DNA of 25,786 bases from a bacterium (lineage in GTDB: Bacteria; ARS69): positions 1-25,786 of the forward strand of contig JALGZO010000513.1 in the NCBI GenBank assembly GCA_025774865.1, given 5' to 3'. Shown piece after piece: positions 7,914-16,758 of the stretch. Position numbers and translations under genes: made by a program. The notes below the pieces were generated by a model, which saw only the letters and a program-made list of their open reading frames with translations, had not been told where the DNA came from and did no database searches. Within the stretch, counting starts at the first letter, position 1. The number at the start of each line of letters is the position of its first letter.

Positions 7914-9404
7914 CTAGTAGGCCTCTTCCTGGAAGAGAAAACGGAAGAGGGTCAAAACGAGAATCTTCAGGTCGAGACCGAGCGACCAGTTCTCAACGTA
8001 CCAGATGTCATAGCGTGTGCGCTCCTCGACGGAGGTGTCGCCTCGAAGTCCGTTCGCCTGGGCCCACCCCGTGATGCCGGACTTGACGCCTTGCCGCTCG
8101 AGATAGCGGGGAACGTCGCGACGAAACTGATCCACGAAGAACCGCCGCTCGGGTCGCGGCCCGACGAGCGACATCTCTCCTTTGAGAACGTTCCAGAGCT
8201 GCGGCAGCTCGTCGAGGCTCGTTCGTCGCAGAACGCGACCGATTCGCGTCGCGCGGACGTCCTCGCGCGTCGTCCAGACCGGCCCGGTGTCCCCCTCCGC
8301 CGCCACCGGCATCGACCGGAACTTCAGCAGGTCGAACTCCCGCCCGTCCCGTCCGAGCCGTCGCTGCCGGTAGATCACCGGACCCGCGGAGTCGAGCTTC
8401 ACCACGGCCGCCAGTAATCCGAGAAGCGGCGACAACACGACGAGTCCGGCGGCCGACGCCAGGATGTCCAGCGTCCGCTTCTTGATACGGTCGATCCGGT
8501 CGAGGGGATGTAGCCTCACTCCGACGAGGGGCACTCCATCGATCTCCTCTACGCGGATTCGGCCGAGCATGACTTCGAACAGATCCGGTACGAAGTCGCA
8601 GCGAATGCCGTCGCCGTGGCAGGCTTCGACCAGATCGAGCCGTTCGTCGTACGTCAGGTCCGGATCGGTCACGAGAACTCGATCCACGCGATTCGCCTTC
8701 GCGAAGGCGCGCACCCGGCCGGGCCGCAGCGCCCGGAGCGACGGGCCACTCTCGGGATCGTCCCAATCGTCTCCTTCCAGAGCCGCGACGACGGCGAGCC
8801 CCGATCCCGGCCGGCTCCTGATCTTCGACCCGAGCCGTTCGGCCATCTCTCCGCCCCCCACGATCGCGACGCGTTGCACACCGATCCCTCGGCGCCTCAA
8901 CGCTCGGTGGCCGGCCGCGGCGACCCGCCGGAACGCGATCGCCAGCCCGGCGAGCACGAACCCGTAGCCGAGGAGCATCGTCCGCGAGAAAGAGAACTCG
9001 CGATAGAAGAACGCGACGGCGGCCAGCAACACGCAGGTCATCGCGGTCGCGCGCGTCACCGGCCCGAGGTCCCGCAGGAATGTGGCCGGACGCCGGGGAT
9101 GGTAGAGGCCGTGGGAACGGAAGACCGCGACCCCGAGCGGGACCACGACGGCCAGCGCCGCCACGTACGACGCGAGCGTCGGCACGCCGAGCGGCGCGGG
9201 AAAGAGCCGGAATCGCAGCCAGTAGGTCAGAAACAAGCCGCCCGCGAGGGCCGCCACGTCGGCGACGACCACCGTCGCCGCGAACAATCCCGGGGCGAGC
9301 TGACGGGTCGCCGGTGGCGTCGGGGCGGTCGGCGGGGTCGACGGAACGCGACGCTGCTTCGTGGCCGAGCGAGTCTTCCGATGAACGACGTCGCGCGTCT
9401 TCAC
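7914..9404 (-). CDS. Polyprenyl-phosphate sugar-1-phosphate transferase (WcaJ/exopolysaccharide glycosylphosphotransferase type)
   Basis: Initiating enzyme of O-unit or exopolysaccharide synthesis, loading a sugar-1-phosphate onto undecaprenyl phosphate at the inner membrane. N-terminal half: several transmembrane helices and a nucleotide-binding-like segment (RVAIVGGGEMAERLG). C-terminal half: the bacterial sugar transferase domain with KRTLDILASAAGL, LLKFRSM, TSLDELPQLWNVLKGEMS, LVGPRPE, SGITGWAQANGLRG and a YDIWYVENWS ending. The frame is open to 9440; I chose the GTG at 9404 (496 residues) because GGAGA lies 6 nt upstream. A GTG at 9410 overlapping the gmhA stop is also possible. The sugar specificity (glucose, galactose or other) cannot be read from sequence. 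Confidence 0.92.
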   Translation of the reverse strand: MKTRDVVHRKTRSATKQRRVPSTPPTAPTPPATRQLAPGLFAATVVVADVAALAGGLFLTYWLRFRLFPAPLGVPTLASYVAALAVVVPLGVAVFRSHGLYHPRRPATFLRDLGPVTRATAMTCVLLAAVAFFYREFSFSRTMLLGYGFVLAGLAIAFRRVAAAGHRALRRRGIGVQRVAIVGGGEMAERLGSKIRSRPGSGLAVVAALEGDDWDDPESGPSLRALRPGRVRAFAKANRVDRVLVTDPDLTYDERLDLVEACHGDGIRCDFVPDLFEVMLGRIRVEEIDGVPLVGVRLHPLDRIDRIKKRTLDILASAAGLVVLSPLLGLLAAVVKLDSAGPVIYRQRRLGRDGREFDLLKFRSMPVAAEGDTGPVWTTREDVRATRIGRVLRRTSLDELPQLWNVLKGEMSLVGPRPERRFFVDQFRRDVPRYLERQGVKSGITGWAQANGLRGDTSVEERTRYDIWYVENWSLGLDLKILVLTLFRFLFQEEAY

Positions 9405-9406
9405 GA

Positions 9407-10009
9407 TCACTCTCCGCACGCTTCTTCGAGCGCTTCGCACAGCAGGTGCTCGATCACGAGGTGAGCTTCCTGGATCCGCGGGGTCGCGCCGGACGGCACG
9501 GCGATGCAGTGGTCGACGAGTCCGGCGAGCTTTCCTCCGCCCTCTCCGGTCAGCCCGATCGTGACGATCTGCATGTCGCGGGCCGTCTCCACCGCCCGCA
9601 GGACGTTGGGCGAGCTGCCGCTCGTCGAGATCGCGACGAGGGCGTCCTCCGGGCGCCCCAGCGCCTCCACTTGACGCGAGAAGACGTGCTCGAAGCCCAG
9701 ATCGTTGGAGGCCGCCGTGATCACCGAACTGTCGACCGTGAGGGCGATCGCGGGAATCGCCTTGCGGGCCTTGAGGTAGCGGACGGCGAGCTCGGTGGCA
9801 ACATGCTGAGAGTCGGCTGCGCTTCCGCCGTTGCCACAGAGAAGGACCTTTCCACCCCGGCCCACGCGGTCCGCCAAGACCCCCGCCACCTCGCTGACGG
9901 CGGGGGCGGTCTCCCGACTCACCCGGTCGAGTACCGCGGCGGTCTCCGCGATCGACCGACGGATGCGGTCGACATACAAGGCAATCGCCCCCTGATCGGT
10001 GTCCGCCAC
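9407..10009 (-). CDS. gmhA: SIS-domain sedoheptulose-7-phosphate isomerase
   Basis: Predicted to convert sedoheptulose 7-phosphate to D-glycero-D-manno-heptose 7-phosphate, the first step to heptose for LPS core or other glycans. The SIS motifs are GNGGSAADSQHVATEL, AISTSGSSPNVLRA and the C-terminal IQEAHLVIEHLLCE with its conserved Glu and His. From the GTG at 10009 the protein is about 200 residues, matching GmhA/DiaA; the frame stays open to a GTG at 10090, adding 27 residues that look unlike the family. GGAGG lies 13 nt before 10009, a bit far. Its stop overlaps the start region of the next gene. No hldE, gmhB or hldD is present nearby, so a DiaA-like role cannot be excluded. Confidence 0.88.
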   Translation of the reverse strand: MADTDQGAIALYVDRIRRSIAETAAVLDRVSRETAPAVSEVAGVLADRVGRGGKVLLCGNGGSAADSQHVATELAVRYLKARKAIPAIALTVDSSVITAASNDLGFEHVFSRQVEALGRPEDALVAISTSGSSPNVLRAVETARDMQIVTIGLTGEGGGKLAGLVDHCIAVPSGATPRIQEAHLVIEHLLCEALEEACGE

Positions 10010-10071
10010 GACGGAAGGTCCGCCTCCGAAGGGGTTTTGACGCGTGAGAATCCGATCTTCCCCCCCGCGTG

Positions 10072-11208
10072 TCAACTCCCCGCGGACCACCGCTTCAGCC
10101 CCTCACGCACCTTCTGCAGGAAGACGTCTCGCCCGAACGACTCCGCCCGAAGCCGACAATCGGTGGGATCGATCCAGTCGGGGTTCGCTTCGACCGTGCG
10201 AATCGCGCTCGCGAACGCCTCCGGAGTCTGCTCCGAGACGAACAGCCCCGTGGCGCCTTCCTCCACGCCGCCGCGGTCACCCTCCCACTTCCGGCCGCGC
10301 ACCGTCTCTCGAGCGCCGCCGATTCCGTACGCGACGACGGGCCGACCGCACGCCATGGCCTCCAACGGCGTGATTCCGAAATCCTCCACCCCCGGGAAGA
10401 GAAACCCACGACACCGGGAGTACAGACTCACGAGATCCGCGTCCGGCAACCAGCCGACGAAGCGCGTGCCCGGTCCGGCGACCTTCCGGAGAGCGGCCTC
10501 CTGGGGGCCCTTCCCGACGACGACGAGAGGGGAGCCGGTGAGCTGAGCCGCTTGCACGGCCACCTCGATCCTCTTGTAGGGAGCGAACGCGGAGACAACC
10601 AGCCACTCGTCGGAAACCGACTCCCCTGTCGGTCGAAAGAGATCGACATCGACCGGGGCAGGCACGACCTCGGCTTCGCGGCCGTAGTACCGTCGAATGC
10701 GTGTGGCCACGAAGGCCGAGTTGGCCAGCAGGACGTCCACCCGGTCCGCGCTGCGCCGGTCCCACTGTTGGAGGGGGCGCCGGAGAAGCGCCATCGCGGC
10801 CCGGGTCGAGAGCCCCGCGCGCGACGGACCGAAGTAATCGTCGTAGCGATCCCAGACGTACCGCATGGGGGAGTGCAGATAGGAGACGTGGCGGGCGCCG
10901 GGCGCGGGCCGTACTCCCTTCGCGACACAGTGCGATGTCGACAGAACGAGGTCGTAGCCGGAGAGATCGAAGCGCTCGATGAGCCACGGAAAGAACGGAA
11001 GAAGCTTCCGGTAGTACCGCGCGACACCGGGGAGCCGGTCGGCGAAGCTGGCGTGGATCGGGCGATCCTCGATCATGGGTGAGACCGAGCCGGGAACATG
11101 CACGAGGGTGAAGAGATCCGCTCCGGGGTGCAGCTCACACAGCACCTCGAGCACCTTCTCGCCGCCCCTCATCCCGGTCAGCCAATCGTGGACGAGCGCC
11201 ACGCGCAT
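10072..11208 (-). CDS. GT4-family (GT-B fold) glycosyltransferase
   Basis: 378 residues with the retaining GT4 architecture. The N-terminal domain begins MRVALVHDWLTGMRGGEKVL, typical of WbaZ/mannosyltransferase-like enzymes. The C-terminal Rossmann domain has LVVVGKGPQEAALR and the family EX7E motif in EDFGITPLEAMACGRP. Strong ribosome binding site (AGGAGG, 6 nt before the ATG). Expected to transfer a hexose from a nucleotide donor to a lipid-linked glycan on the cytoplasmic face of the membrane. Donor and acceptor are unknown. It lies in the rmlA-rmlD-gmhA polysaccharide block. Confidence 0.92.
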   Translation of the reverse strand: MRVALVHDWLTGMRGGEKVLEVLCELHPGADLFTLVHVPGSVSPMIEDRPIHASFADRLPGVARYYRKLLPFFPWLIERFDLSGYDLVLSTSHCVAKGVRPAPGARHVSYLHSPMRYVWDRYDDYFGPSRAGLSTRAAMALLRRPLQQWDRRSADRVDVLLANSAFVATRIRRYYGREAEVVPAPVDVDLFRPTGESVSDEWLVVSAFAPYKRIEVAVQAAQLTGSPLVVVGKGPQEAALRKVAGPGTRFVGWLPDADLVSLYSRCRGFLFPGVEDFGITPLEAMACGRPVVAYGIGGARETVRGRKWEGDRGGVEEGATGLFVSEQTPEAFASAIRTVEANPDWIDPTDCRLRAESFGRDVFLQKVREGLKRWSAGS

Positions 11209-11257
11209 CCGTTCCTCCTGTCACCGGCGCCGGCGCCGCAGGACCCGCCGAGCCGGA

Positions 11258-12154
11258 TCAGCTCTCCGTACGGTCGCCGACCAGTTCCATGCGCGCGAGA
11301 CATCGTCGGAGCGCGTCCGGCCAATCCGGGAGCGCGTCGAGGCCGGAGCCCGTCATCCGCGTGTCTTCGAGAACCGAGTTGTGAGGCCGACGGGCGGGGC
11401 GGCGGAAGGTGTCCGACGTGACGGGGATCGTCTTCACGTCGATTGCCGCCACCTCGAAGATCTTTCGCGCGAATCCGTACCAGGAGACCTCCCCACGATT
11501 CGTCACGTGAAAGACTCCACTGGCCGCAGAAACGGCGAGGTCGAGGAGCGCGCTGGCGAGATCGGCCACGAAGGTCGGGCGACCGATCTGATCGTCGATG
11601 ACCGAGATCTCCGGCCGCTCTTCGGCGAGCCTGAGCATGGTCAGAAGGAAGTTCCGGCCCCGATCCCCGAACAGCCAGGACGTTCTCGCGACCACCCCGT
11701 CCGCCCCGAGACTGCAAACCGCCTCCTCGCCGACGAGCTTCGACCACCCGTACGCGGAGATCGGACCGGCCGCGTCCGACTCGACGTATGCTCCATCCTT
11801 GTCGCCCGAGAAGACGTAGTCGGTCGAGACCATGACGAGTCGGCTCCCGGATTCCCGACACGCTTCGACGAGGTGGGCGGTCCCTCGGCCGTTCACGAGG
11901 AACGCACGCTGGGGATCCGACTCACAGCCATCCACGTCGGTCCAGGCCGCGGAGTGAATGACCGCCCGCGGACACACCGAGGTGACGACCCGCCGGACGG
12001 CTTCGGAATCGGTCACGTCGAAGGAGTCGCGATCCCAGCCCACGAGCTCGACGCCGCGATCGCGCGACGCCGCCACGATTTCCCGGCCAAGCATCCCGGC
12101 CGCGCCCGTCACTGCGAGGGGTCCCGGGGAGCCGGGGTTCGCCGCCGCGCTCAT
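11258..12154 (-). CDS. rfbD: dTDP-4-dehydrorhamnose reductase
   Basis: Extended short-chain dehydrogenase of 298 residues catalysing the last step of dTDP-L-rhamnose synthesis with NAD(P)H. The Rossmann motif TGAAGMLG is at residues 16-23, HSAAWTDVDGCE around 68-78, VSTDYVFSG around 109-116, and the catalytic YGWSK at 135-139. It follows rmlA with an ATGA overlap. rmlB and rmlC are not in the window, so the pathway must be completed elsewhere or the enzyme serves a related deoxysugar. The gap to the next gene (11209-11257) holds a 14-bp perfect palindrome at 11225-11238 and no gene. Confidence 0.92.
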   Translation of the reverse strand: MSAAANPGSPGPLAVTGAAGMLGREIVAASRDRGVELVGWDRDSFDVTDSEAVRRVVTSVCPRAVIHSAAWTDVDGCESDPQRAFLVNGRGTAHLVEACRESGSRLVMVSTDYVFSGDKDGAYVESDAAGPISAYGWSKLVGEEAVCSLGADGVVARTSWLFGDRGRNFLLTMLRLAEERPEISVIDDQIGRPTFVADLASALLDLAVSAASGVFHVTNRGEVSWYGFARKIFEVAAIDVKTIPVTSDTFRRPARRPHNSVLEDTRMTGSGLDALPDWPDALRRCLARMELVGDRTES

Positions 12155-13218
12155 TCCGGGACCTGGATCTCCGAATTGTCACCCACCATGAAGCGGAACG
12201 CGCGCGGCTTCGTGGGAGCTTGGGAGATGCGGACGTTCTTGCCCACGAGACTCCTCTCGATTCGTCGCGGCAGGCTTTCGATCCGGCAGTCCTCCAGGAT
12301 GATCGAGAACTCGATCTCGGCCCCGACGATGCGACAGCCGGTCGAGACCGCGGTGAATGGCCCGATGTAGGCGTTCTGCACGACGGTTCCCGCTCCGATG
12401 ATCAGGGGACCGCGAAGCTCGGAGTTCTCCACGATCGCACCCTCCTCCAGGACGACTTCGCCGATCACGCGGCTCTGGCCGTCGACCTTCCCTCGGATGT
12501 CCCGCTCGACCGCCGACAGCGCAACCCGATTCGCCTCCAGCATGTCCTCGAGCTTTCCGGTGTCCTTCCACCATCCCTTGATGATGTGACTCCGGACGTC
12601 CCGGCCAGTCTCGATGAGGTGCTGGATCGCGTCCGTGATCTCGAGTTCTCCCCGCGCGGACGGTCGAATGGCGTTCACAGCCTCGAAGATCGTGGCGTCG
12701 AACATGTAGACGCCGACGAGCGCGTAGTCCGACTTCGGCTGCTTCGGCTTCTCCTCCAGACCGACGACTCTCCCGCCGGTGATCTCCGCCACGCCGAAGT
12801 TCTCGGGGTTCGGCACCCGCGCCAGGAGGATCTGGGAGTTCGCCGAGTCCGCCTCGAACTCGTCCACGAGCTCCTTGATCCCGTCCTTGATGAAGTTGTC
12901 GCCGAGGTACATGACGAATCGATCGTCGCGCAGGAAGTCCTGCGCGATCTTCACCGCGTGGGCGAGTCCAAGCGGATCGTCCTGCTGGATGTAGGTGGTC
13001 TTCACGCCGAAATCCGACCCGTCGCCGACCGCGTCCCGGATCTCCGCCGCGGTGTCGCCCACGATGATTCCGATGTCTTCGATCCCGGCATCGCGAATCG
13101 CCTCGATCGCGAAGAACAGAATCGGTTTGTTCGCGACGGGGACGAGCTGTTTCGCGCTCGTGTGCGTGATCGGTCGAAGCCGCGTACCCCGCCCGCCCGC
13201 CAGTATCAATGCCTTCAC
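12151..13218 (-). CDS. rfbA: Glucose-1-phosphate thymidylyltransferase, long form
   Basis: Makes dTDP-glucose from dTTP and glucose 1-phosphate. The nucleotidyltransferase domain carries LAGGRGTRLRPIT (residues 6-18), SAKQLVPVANKP, and YLGDN with the metal-binding Asp107. With 355 residues it is the long form with a C-terminal left-handed beta-helix (about 250-345), as in StrD-type proteins, rather than the ~290-residue RmlA. GTG start with GAGGAG 6 nt upstream. Translationally coupled to rfbD by ATGA. Long-form enzymes sometimes serve secondary or surface-glycan deoxysugars; related archaeal-type enzymes accept several sugar phosphates, so specificity is less certain. Confidence 0.92.
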   Translation of the reverse strand: MKALILAGGRGTRLRPITHTSAKQLVPVANKPILFFAIEAIRDAGIEDIGIIVGDTAAEIRDAVGDGSDFGVKTTYIQQDDPLGLAHAVKIAQDFLRDDRFVMYLGDNFIKDGIKELVDEFEADSANSQILLARVPNPENFGVAEITGGRVVGLEEKPKQPKSDYALVGVYMFDATIFEAVNAIRPSARGELEITDAIQHLIETGRDVRSHIIKGWWKDTGKLEDMLEANRVALSAVERDIRGKVDGQSRVIGEVVLEEGAIVENSELRGPLIIGAGTVVQNAYIGPFTAVSTGCRIVGAEIEFSIILEDCRIESLPRRIERSLVGKNVRISQAPTKPRAFRFMVGDNSEIQVPE

Positions 13219-13228
13219 CGAGATCTCC

Positions 13229-14020
13229 TCACGGGTCGCGGTCCAGGATTCGGCGGAAGAGGCGGCGGGCGCCGGAGCGAGGCTCCAGCGATGGAGCGGT
13301 CGTCTCGATCGTCTCGCCCCGCGCGATCTTCCACGGCTTCTCCCGCGTCATTCGCCACGACTCCTCCTCGCCCACGAGCTCCGCCGCCCGTTCCCGGGCC
13401 CGGCCGAGGCAGAAGGGACGACGGTTCAGATCGTGGGCGTCCGAGCCCAGCAGGTGCGCGGCCCCGGTCCCGAGAAGGTACTCCGCGCAGGTCTTCGCGG
13501 AATCCCCGAGCAGGCCCACGAGACTCGACGCGTTCACCTGGATCACGGCCCCGGCCTCGATCCAGCGGGCGATCGGCGTCGGGTCCGCCTGCAGCCGACG
13601 ATTTCGCTCCGGATGCGCGATCACCGGGACGCGCCCGCTCCGAGTGAACGCCTCGATCATCTCGGGAATGTCGCCCGGGGGGTCGCCGAGCGAGAAGTCG
13701 ACGAGCACGTACCGCGCGACCTCACCGAGCGGTACCGCCCGCTCCGCGAAGCGCTCCGGATCGCCTCCCGCGTAGTAGTTCTCCGCCCCCGGAAACACCT
13801 GAAGAGGAATCTCCTCGCGGGCGATCGCCTCGACGACTCCCGGGAACTCCTCGCGAAGGAGCTCCGGGCTCGTCGCGAAAAGACCCTCCCACAGGTGCGA
13901 CGTCGCGAAGACGGCGCGACAACCCTCTCCGACGGCCGCGCGCGCCATGGCGAGCGAGTCGCGGAGATCGTGGGCGCCGTCGTCGACCCCGGGAAGAATA
14001 TGACAGTGGAGATCGAGCAT
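13229..14020 (-). CDS. CpsB/YwqE-type tyrosine-protein phosphatase (PHP family)
   Basis: Metal-dependent PHP-fold phosphatase of 263 residues. The N-terminal DLHCHILPGVDDGA and the C-terminal LGSDAHD supply the expected metal ligands; FATSHLWEG and VIAHPERNRR are further family motifs. CpsB/YwqE enzymes dephosphorylate tyrosine kinases that govern capsule or exopolysaccharide export. No cognate BY-kinase is in the window. The ATG at 14020 begins the PHP motif, with GGAAG 7 nt upstream; the frame stays open far into alaS but that stretch is an arginine-rich shadow. It heads the polysaccharide block, 29 bp after alaS. Confidence 0.9.
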   Translation of the reverse strand: MLDLHCHILPGVDDGAHDLRDSLAMARAAVGEGCRAVFATSHLWEGLFATSPELLREEFPGVVEAIAREEIPLQVFPGAENYYAGGDPERFAERAVPLGEVARYVLVDFSLGDPPGDIPEMIEAFTRSGRVPVIAHPERNRRLQADPTPIARWIEAGAVIQVNASSLVGLLGDSAKTCAEYLLGTGAAHLLGSDAHDLNRRPFCLGRARERAAELVGEEESWRMTREKPWKIARGETIETTAPSLEPRSGARRLFRRILDRDP

Positions 14021-14049
14021 CGTATCGCTTCCGGAAAGGGAGGACTCCG

Positions 14050-16758
14050 TCAGGAGAGGGCCTCGGCCACGATCTCGGGCGCCGCCTCCAGAGCCGCGCC
14101 GAGCTTCTTCGGGTCCTTGGCGCCGGCCGTCGCGAGGTGCGCCTTGCCGCCGCCGCCGCCCCCGGCGATGCGCGCGACCCGCCCGACGAGATCCCCGGCC
14201 GCGACCTTCCCCGCCTTCACCACATCGTCGGAGAGCGCGACCAGGAGCGCCACCTTTCCTTCGATCTCGGTGCCGAGAACCACCACCGTGGAGGGACCCG
14301 ACGACCGGAGCCGGTCGCCCAGATCCCGGAGCGCATCGCGGCTCGCGACCGGGGCGCGGCCGGCGATGAGGCGGTGCCCGGAGACGTCGATCGCAGCCGC
14401 AGACAGGGCCTCTGCGGCGTCGCCGGCCGCCCGCCGCTCGAGCTCCTCGACCCGCCGGCGGAGCCGGCGAGCCTCCTCCTGGAGATCCGCGAGCTTCGTG
14501 AGCACGTCCTCCCCGCCGCTCTTCAGTACTTCCGCGATCTGCTCGAGGCTCTCGCGGGCTCGACGGGCATGAGCGAGAGCGGCGGGGCCGGCGTAGGCCT
14601 CGATTCGGCGAATCCCCGACGCCACCGATCCTTCCGACGAGAACGTGAACAGGCCGATCTCGCCCGTCGCGCCGACGTGCGTGCCGCCGCACAGCTCCTT
14701 CGACGGACCCATGGTGACCATGCGCACCTCGTCGCCGTACTTGTCGCCGAAGAACGCGAGCGCCCCCGCATCGATCGCCTCGGCGTACGGAACGACGTCC
14801 GTCATGACGCCGTGGTTCGCGCGTACGAGCTCGTTCACCCGGGTTTCGATCGCCTCGAGCTCGGCGGCTCGGACCGCTTCGGGATGGCTGAAATCGAAAC
14901 GCAGGTGATCGGGACCGACGTACGAACCCTTCTGCGACACGTGGGATCCGAGCACTTCGCGCAGCGCGTGGTGCACGAGGTGAGTGGACGAGTGATGGTC
15001 CATGACGTGCCGACGGTGCTGCGCGTCGACTTGCAGTGTCACGCGATCACCGGCGGAAATCTCCCCTTCCTCGACCGTGCCGAAGTGGACGAAGATCTCG
15101 CCTCCGCCCGCTCGCTTCACGTCCTCGATGCGGACCCGACCGCCCTCGGTCGTGACGACCCCGGTGTCCCCCACCTGCCCGCCCGACTCTCCGTAGAACG
15201 GGGTCTCTGGAGTGGCGATCACGACGACCGCTCCTTCCCCCGCTTCCTCCCCCGGCACGATCTCGTCCCCGTGGACGACCGCGAGTGCCTTCACGACCGA
15301 CGTCTCTTCGAGCGTTTCGTACCCCGAGAACCGCGTGGCGCCGACATCGGCGCGCCGCGCCGACACGAACCCGTCCACCGCGACCGCATCTCCGCCACCC
15401 TTCCAGCTTGCGCGGCTTCGCTCCCGCTGTCCCTCCATGGAGCGGAAGAAGCCAGCCTCATCCACTTCGAAGCCGCGACGCACACCGACCGATGCCGTCA
15501 GCTCCAGCGGGCACCCATAGGTGTCGTACAGGCGAAACGCGACCTCGCCGGTGAGCACCCGCTGCCCGTGCTCGCCCTGGGTCCAGACTTCGTCGTTCTC
15601 GAGTTGCTGCAGGAGGTCGTCGATCCGGCGCATTCCCTCCTCGACGGTGCGGCGGAACAACCTCTCCTCGGCCTCCGCACCCTGACGCACGGAAGCGAGG
15701 CGCTCCCGCAACCCGGGATAGGACACGCCCATCGCATCGACGACGGATTCGCACGCGTCGGCCAGGAAGGGGCGGTGCACGTCCAGAAGTACGGCGTGCG
15801 AGATCGCGCGACGCATGATCTTGCGCAGCACGTAACCGCGCCCCGTCTTGTCGGGGTGGACCTCGTCCGCGAGCAGAAACGCAGTGGCGCGAGCGTGGTC
15901 GGCGATGACGCGCATCGAAACCGAGTCCGAGTCGTCGCCGCCCGCGTAAGGGCGCCCGACGATTCCCGCCACGACATCGAGCAAACCGCGAAGGAGGTCG
16001 GCGTCGTAGTTCGACCGCTTCCCCTGCACGACCGACGCGATCCGCTCCAGCCCCATCCCGGTGTCGATCGATGGCGCCGGCAAGGGTGCGAGTCGACCGG
16101 AACCGTCGCGATCGTACTGCATGAAGACGAGGTTCCAGACCTCCATCCAACGATCCCCGTGATTCACCGTGCCTTCGAGATCGTCACCGAGGTCGTAATG
16201 GACTTCCGAGCACGGCCCGCACGGCCCGATGTCGCCCATCGCCCAGAAGTTGTCTTTCATGCCGAAGCGAAGGACGCGATCGTCGCCCACCCCCGCGACG
16301 CGCTTCCAGATCTCCGCCGCCTCTTCGTCGGCCGGGATTCCGTCCTCGCCTCCGAATACCGAGTACATCAGGCGACGGGGATCGAGCTTCAGCTCCTGCA
16401 CGAGGAACTCGTACGCGAACGTGATCGCTTCTTCCTTGAAGTAGTCGCCGAACGAGAAGTTGCCGAGCATCTCGAAGAGCGTGTGGTGGCGCGGCGTGCG
16501 CCCCACTTCTTCGAGGTCGTTGTGCTTGCCGGAGACGCGCAGGCAACGCTGGGAGCTGGCCGCCCGGGGCGCTGGGGCCCGGGCCGCTCCGGTGAACGCA
16601 TCCTTGAACGGGACCATCCCGGCGTTCACGAACAGAAGCGTGGGATCGTCGCGCGGAACGAGCGATGTGCTCGGGACGACGGAGTGACCCTTCGACGCGA
16701 AGTAGTCGAGAAACGCGGTGCGCACCTCTGCGGTCGTCATCGCTTGCGTCGCTTTCAT
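14050..16758 (-). CDS. alaS: Alanine--tRNA ligase
   Basis: Charges tRNA-Ala. The product is about 902 residues with the full architecture. The class II catalytic core has FVNAGMVPFKDAF, SGKHNDLEEVG and RHHTLFEMLGNFSFGDYFK; GDIGPCGPCSE follows. The editing domain zinc ligands are in HHSSTHLVHHALRE (about residues 586-592) and CGGTH (about 686-690). The C-terminal segment has a coiled-coil stretch and a glycine-rich GGGGGGKAHLATAGAKD typical of the C-Ala domain. Start at ATG 16758, overlapping the recX stop as ATGA; a second ATG six codons on lacks a better ribosome binding site. recA-recX-alaS is a common order. A tRNA-Ala with the G3-U70 identity pair lies at 24116-24191. Confidence 0.97.
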   Translation of the reverse strand: MKATQAMTTAEVRTAFLDYFASKGHSVVPSTSLVPRDDPTLLFVNAGMVPFKDAFTGAARAPAPRAASSQRCLRVSGKHNDLEEVGRTPRHHTLFEMLGNFSFGDYFKEEAITFAYEFLVQELKLDPRRLMYSVFGGEDGIPADEEAAEIWKRVAGVGDDRVLRFGMKDNFWAMGDIGPCGPCSEVHYDLGDDLEGTVNHGDRWMEVWNLVFMQYDRDGSGRLAPLPAPSIDTGMGLERIASVVQGKRSNYDADLLRGLLDVVAGIVGRPYAGGDDSDSVSMRVIADHARATAFLLADEVHPDKTGRGYVLRKIMRRAISHAVLLDVHRPFLADACESVVDAMGVSYPGLRERLASVRQGAEAEERLFRRTVEEGMRRIDDLLQQLENDEVWTQGEHGQRVLTGEVAFRLYDTYGCPLELTASVGVRRGFEVDEAGFFRSMEGQRERSRASWKGGGDAVAVDGFVSARRADVGATRFSGYETLEETSVVKALAVVHGDEIVPGEEAGEGAVVVIATPETPFYGESGGQVGDTGVVTTEGGRVRIEDVKRAGGGEIFVHFGTVEEGEISAGDRVTLQVDAQHRRHVMDHHSSTHLVHHALREVLGSHVSQKGSYVGPDHLRFDFSHPEAVRAAELEAIETRVNELVRANHGVMTDVVPYAEAIDAGALAFFGDKYGDEVRMVTMGPSKELCGGTHVGATGEIGLFTFSSEGSVASGIRRIEAYAGPAALAHARRARESLEQIAEVLKSGGEDVLTKLADLQEEARRLRRRVEELERRAAGDAAEALSAAAIDVSGHRLIAGRAPVASRDALRDLGDRLRSSGPSTVVVLGTEIEGKVALLVALSDDVVKAGKVAAGDLVGRVARIAGGGGGGKAHLATAGAKDPKKLGAALEAAPEIVAEALS

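Noticed and set aside
11225-11238. 14-bp perfect palindrome (CGGCGCCGGCGCCG) after rfbD
   Set aside because: A GC alternation of this kind arises easily in GC-rich DNA; no T-run or repeat copies support a function.
9080-13647. Several 340-490-codon plus-strand frames opposite the polysaccharide genes
   Set aside because: All lie opposite genes with clear family motifs and have the low-complexity composition of high-GC shadow frames.
13229-14692. A long PHP phosphatase of 487 residues fused to an upstream segment
   Set aside because: The upstream part is an out-of-frame, arginine-rich reading of the alaS 3' end; the PHP motif begins right after the ATG at 14020, which has its own ribosome binding site.
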